Part shown: in pieces, positions 61,660 through 64,000 of the stretch | Numbering within the stretch: the first letter of the stretch is position 1 | How the letters are laid out: the number at the start of each line of letters is the position of its first letter | From: Rhodobacter sp. | Lineage (GTDB): Bacteria; Pseudomonadota; Alphaproteobacteria; Rhodobacterales; Rhodobacteraceae | Reading direction: 5' to 3' | NCBI GenBank assembly: GCA_027487575.1 | Contig: JAIYDJ010000035.1 | Span: 1-64,000, forward strand | Length of the DNA: 64,000 nt | Notes under the pieces: model-generated | Databases searched by the model: none | The model's input: only the letters and a program-made list of their open reading frames with translations | Told to the model about the DNA's origin: nothing | Translations under genes and position numbers: made by a program

Positions 61660-62418
61660 TCAGCGGCGCGGGTCGGTGTCGTCATCCTCGTCTTCATCCT
61701 CGTCCGCGTCCGGCAGGTTGAAGAAGCTGTCGGCATCCGAGAAATCTGCGGCCTTCTCTTCCTGTTCGGTCGGGGCGAAACCGGCAAAGACCGGTGCCTC
61801 CTCGGGCATCTTCGGCTCCAGCCCCATGCCCAGCGACTGCTCGGTGGACACCAGCTTGCGCCGCTCGTCATCCGTCATCACCACGCCCTCGGCCGCCTTC
61901 TTGCGCACCGCCGCTTGCACCGCGTTGTCCAGTTCCGACTGGCGGCACAGCCCCAGCGCCACCGGGTCGATCGGGGTGATGTTGTTGATGTTCCAGTGGC
62001 TGCGGCTGCGGATCGACTGGATTGTCGGCTTCGTCGTGCCCACCAGTTTGCCCACCGCGCCATCTGACAACTCAGGATGGAACTTCACCAGCCACAGGAT
62101 AGCCGCCGGACGGTCCTGCCGCTTGGACAGTGGCGTATAGCGCGGACCGCGCCGCTTTTCCTCGCCCACGGCCGAGGGGTTGAACTTCAGCTTCATCTTG
62201 TACAGCGGATCGGCCTGCCCGCGGTCGATCTCGACCTGGTCAAGCTGGTTGTTGCCGACCGGATCGAACCCCTTCACCCCCGTCGCCACATCCCCATCGG
62301 CGATGCCCTGCACTTCCAGCTCGTGCATGCCGCAGAATTCGGCGATCTGGCGGAAGTTCAGCGTTGTGTTGTCGACCAGCCACACGGCGGTAGCCTTTGA
62401 CATCAGCGGACGGTTCAT
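61660..62418 (-). CDS. trcR: Cell-cycle transcriptional regulator TrcR (DUF1013)
   Basis: Alphaproteobacterial DNA-binding protein of 252 residues. MSKATAVWLVDNTTLNFRQIAEFCGMHELEVQ is a helix-turn-helix-like N-terminus, KYTPLSKRQDRPAAI-like and SDGAVGKLVGTTKPTIQSIRSRSHWN form a second DNA-binding part. The C-terminus is a 20-residue acidic tail (DADEDEDEDDD). The family (DUF1013) is named cell cycle regulator TrcR; its exact targets are poorly known. AGGAG precedes the ATG. Confidence 0.9.
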   Translation of the reverse strand: MNRPLMSKATAVWLVDNTTLNFRQIAEFCGMHELEVQGIADGDVATGVKGFDPVGNNQLDQVEIDRGQADPLYKMKLKFNPSAVGEEKRRGPRYTPLSKRQDRPAAILWLVKFHPELSDGAVGKLVGTTKPTIQSIRSRSHWNINNITPIDPVALGLCRQSELDNAVQAAVRKKAAEGVVMTDDERRKLVSTEQSLGMGLEPKMPEEAPVFAGFAPTEQEEKAADFSDADSFFNLPDADEDEDEDDDTDPRR

Positions 62419-62507
62419 CGGATCACTCCTTTACAAATCTCTCCCGTGCCGGGAAAACGGTTGCGACAGGTGCCGCGGGTAGTCTCGTTTTCGGGAATTC
62501 ACAGCCG

Positions 62508-62513
62508 TATAAT
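62508..62513 (+). promoter_or_regulatory. Perfect -10 box of the RNase T2 gene
   Basis: TATAAT is 21 bases before the GTG start. No good -35 is seen at 16-18 bases upstream (TCGTTT at 62485-62490), so an activator or extended contacts may be needed. Confidence 0.45.
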
Positions 62514-62534
62514 GCGGATCGGGGGCAGAGGAAA

Positions 62535-63188
62535 GTGAAATTGCACAAGGCCGTTCTGGCGTTCCTGCTGGCCACAAGCCTGTCTGCCCCGCTTCCCGCA
62601 TCCGCCGAAGGCGAGGCGGCCGGCGACTTCGACTATTACGTGATGGCGCTGTCATGGTCACCCAACTGGTGCGCCCTGACCGGGGATGACCGCCGCGATC
62701 CGCAATGCGATGTCGGGCTTGGACTGACCTTCATCCTGCATGGCCTGTGGCCGCAGTACGATGACGGCTATCCCAGCTATTGCCGCACCACGCAGCGCGA
62801 CCCGTCGCGCACCGAGTCGGCGGCGATGTCAGACATCATGGGTGCTTCGGGCCTTGCCTGGTACCAGTGGAAAAAACACGGCCGCTGCGCCGATCTTCCG
62901 GCCCGCGACTACTATGCGCTGATGCGCCGCGCCTTTGCATCGGTCAGGATTCCTCCGGTTTTTGCCAAGATCAACAAGGACCTGACCGTTCCCGCCAGCG
63001 TCATCGAAGGCGCATTTCTGGAAAGCAATCCCGCACTCGCCCGCGACCAGATCACCGTCACCTGCCAAAGCGGCATGATCCAGGAAGTCCGCATCTGCCT
63101 TGCACAGGATCTCACGCCCCGCCGCTGCGGCCCGGACGTGATCCGCGACTGCACGCTGACCGACGCGGCGCTGGACGCGGTACGATGA
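62535..63188 (+). CDS. Exported ribonuclease T2 family protein
   Basis: Periplasmic endoribonuclease-fold protein of 217 residues. GTG start at 62535 after GAGGAAA; signal peptide ends near ASAEGEA. CAS-I reads FILHGLWPQ (about 68-76), with the first catalytic His. CAS-II reads WYQWKKHGRC: Lys and the second His are kept, but the family Glu immediately before the Trp-x-Lys-His is Gln. Six or more Cys suggest disulfides. RNase T2 enzymes degrade RNA in the periplasm for scavenging. Ends 41 bases before a long stem-loop. Confidence 0.85.
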   Translation: MKLHKAVLAFLLATSLSAPLPASAEGEAAGDFDYYVMALSWSPNWCALTGDDRRDPQCDVGLGLTFILHGLWPQYDDGYPSYCRTTQRDPSRTESAAMSDIMGASGLAWYQWKKHGRCADLPARDYYALMRRAFASVRIPPVFAKINKDLTVPASVIEGAFLESNPALARDQITVTCQSGMIQEVRICLAQDLTPRRCGPDVIRDCTLTDAALDAVR

Positions 63189-63229
63189 AAAACAACCAGA
63201 GCGGGTTATGAAATCCTGACTACCCACCT

Positions 63230-63302
63230 TAACGGGAATGGGGAATCCTTCCGGCGTCAGGCATTTGCTGACACGTCCAGAAGTTGTTCCCAAATCCCGT
63301 TA
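63230..63302. repeat. 16-base imperfect inverted repeat, long stem-loop
   Basis: Arms at 63230-63245 and 63287-63302 pair at 14 of 16 positions. The 41-base loop holds a second hairpin, GTCAG/CTGAC (63256-63260 and 63268-63272). The 3' arm ends one base before the GGAG ribosome site of the next gene. It could end the RNase T2 transcript, control translation of the next gene, or be a small MITE-like remnant (ends TAACGGG/CCCGTTA). Confidence 0.65.
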
Positions 63303-63313
63303 TGGAGATGATC

Positions 63314-64000
63314 ATGACCACCACCACCGGTTTCCGGACCGGGGCGCCGATATTCAGCCCCGAATTCACCGACATGATCGACCGCTGCGTCGATCTGTTC
63401 AAACTTGAAATCGTGCAGGGTCTGGCCTTCGAATCCGAGCCGGCCCTGATGACGGCGCGCGGTTTGCAAGCCAACCCGTCGCGCATGGGCGCGATCGTCG
63501 CCCGCAGGCTGGCGTCGGGCAAGCCGGGCGGCAAACGCGGGCGCGTGCCCGCTCCGTTGAAGGATGGCGCGCTGTCGGCACTTTACACCGCCGAAATCCG
63601 CTCGCTGGCCCGGCGCTACAACGTCGACCTGTCGGCGGCCAAACCTGTATCGCGCCAGATCAACGCCAGCGCCGACTTCACCTTTCTTGCGCCGCAACTG
63701 ACGTCGGAACCGAAACTGCGCAGCCTTGCCGACAACATCCTTGACCTGCAGATCGACGAGGATGATCAGGCCGAGGGTGAAAACACCCTGCGCCGTCTCG
63801 CACCGAACCTGACCCTTGACCCTTCCGTGCTGCGCCTGCTGTCGGATTCGGTCCGCCCGGTCCGCGTCAACGACCTGTCGGGCGGCGGCACCCTTGGCGC
63901 AGCGTCCGGGTCGATCGTGGTCAACAAGGGGCTGGAATTCCGCATCCACAAGGTGAAGTGCATCGACGAAACCAACCCCGAATGGCCCGGCGATGACGAA
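63314..64000 (+). CDS. Unrecognised protein, 3' end beyond the window
   Basis: Open frame of 229 codons without stop, running off the window edge. Start ATG at 63314 has GGAG six bases upstream; the G+C-rich third codon positions match neighbouring genes. No signal peptide or membrane segment. Residues 1-60 look helical (EFTDMIDRCVDLFKLEIVQG), a basic Gly-rich stretch follows (GKPGGKRGRVPAP, about 73-85), then helical and acidic segments (LDLQIDEDDQAEGE). The last part (GLEFRIHKVKCIDETNPEWPG) looks like the start of a beta-rich domain. I do not recognise the family and assign no function. Confidence 0.7.
   Translation, partial: MTTTTGFRTGAPIFSPEFTDMIDRCVDLFKLEIVQGLAFESEPALMTARGLQANPSRMGAIVARRLASGKPGGKRGRVPAPLKDGALSALYTAEIRSLARRYNVDLSAAKPVSRQINASADFTFLAPQLTSEPKLRSLADNILDLQIDEDDQAEGENTLRRLAPNLTLDPSVLRLLSDSVRPVRVNDLSGGGTLGAASGSIVVNKGLEFRIHKVKCIDETNPEWPGDDE

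Noticed and set aside
1-64000. CRISPR arrays, IS elements, prophage genes and tRNAs
   Set aside because: Gaps were read for direct repeats, transposase or integrase motifs and cloverleaf patterns; none was found.

Overview
The window is a high-GC chromosomal segment from an alphaproteobacterium, most likely Rhodobacteraceae/Paracoccaceae (a Rhodobacter- or Gemmobacter-like organism). The evidence is the linkage ccoNOQP-ccoGHIS / universal stress protein / fnrL / hemN with FNR boxes, the pheA-cytochrome cy pair, lysC-ptsP, a TrcR (DUF1013) regulator, and a CcoG/FnrL set typical of that family. Genes are densely packed with many 1-14 bp overlaps. I see no IS element, prophage, CRISPR array or tRNA, and no gene-free stretch longer than 300 bases.

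Layout. 1-3634: lysC (5' end cut by the window edge) and ptsP. 3734-11352: an envelope module. A leftward operon (HtrA-like protease, OmpR-type regulator, sensor kinase, patatin-like lipoprotein) is divergent from a rightward pair (small secreted protein, secreted caspase-like peptidase). 11354-18836: iolG-like dehydrogenase, an ABC permease/ATPase pair back to back with a TesA-like esterase, a FAD-linked 2-hydroxyacid dehydrogenase and hemC. 18943-27719: hemE, a DMT transporter, cobS, hemF, a small lipoprotein, a degenerate SDR, an RsmC-like methyltransferase, clpS, a HAD hydrolase and a D,D-carboxypeptidase with a SPOR domain.

27716-38762 is the micro-oxic respiration block: cbb3 oxidase structural genes (ccoNOQP), assembly genes (ccoGHIS), a universal stress protein, fnrL and oxygen-independent coproporphyrinogen oxidase hemN. 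Four FNR boxes sit in three promoter regions. 38767-45771 is a yejABEF-type peptide importer translationally coupled to a glycosyltransferase. 45979-47451 holds membrane cytochrome c and pheA. 47468-54658 is a mixed region: SRPBCC protein, nudC, nucleotidase, HAD phosphatase, a metal-ligand-poor M24 protein, and an alpha/beta hydrolase controlled by a divergent TetR regulator with clear operators. 54697-61578: SRP RNA, macAB, dnaX, a histidine phosphatase, ybaB and recR. 61660-64000: trcR, a periplasmic RNase T2, and an unrecognised protein running off the window behind a long stem-loop.

The genes work together mainly in three ways. (1) The FNR block, with hemC, hemE, hemF and hemN, links oxygen supply to terminal oxidase assembly and haem supply; a perfect TGTC-N10-GACA palindrome between hemC and hemE suggests PpsR/CrtJ control as well. 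(2) The two-component system at 5200-7220 probably controls secreted hydrolases (protease, caspase, lipase); this is the best candidate for an undescribed system here. (3) Several genes keep a known fold but lack a key residue (SDR, M24, RNase T2).
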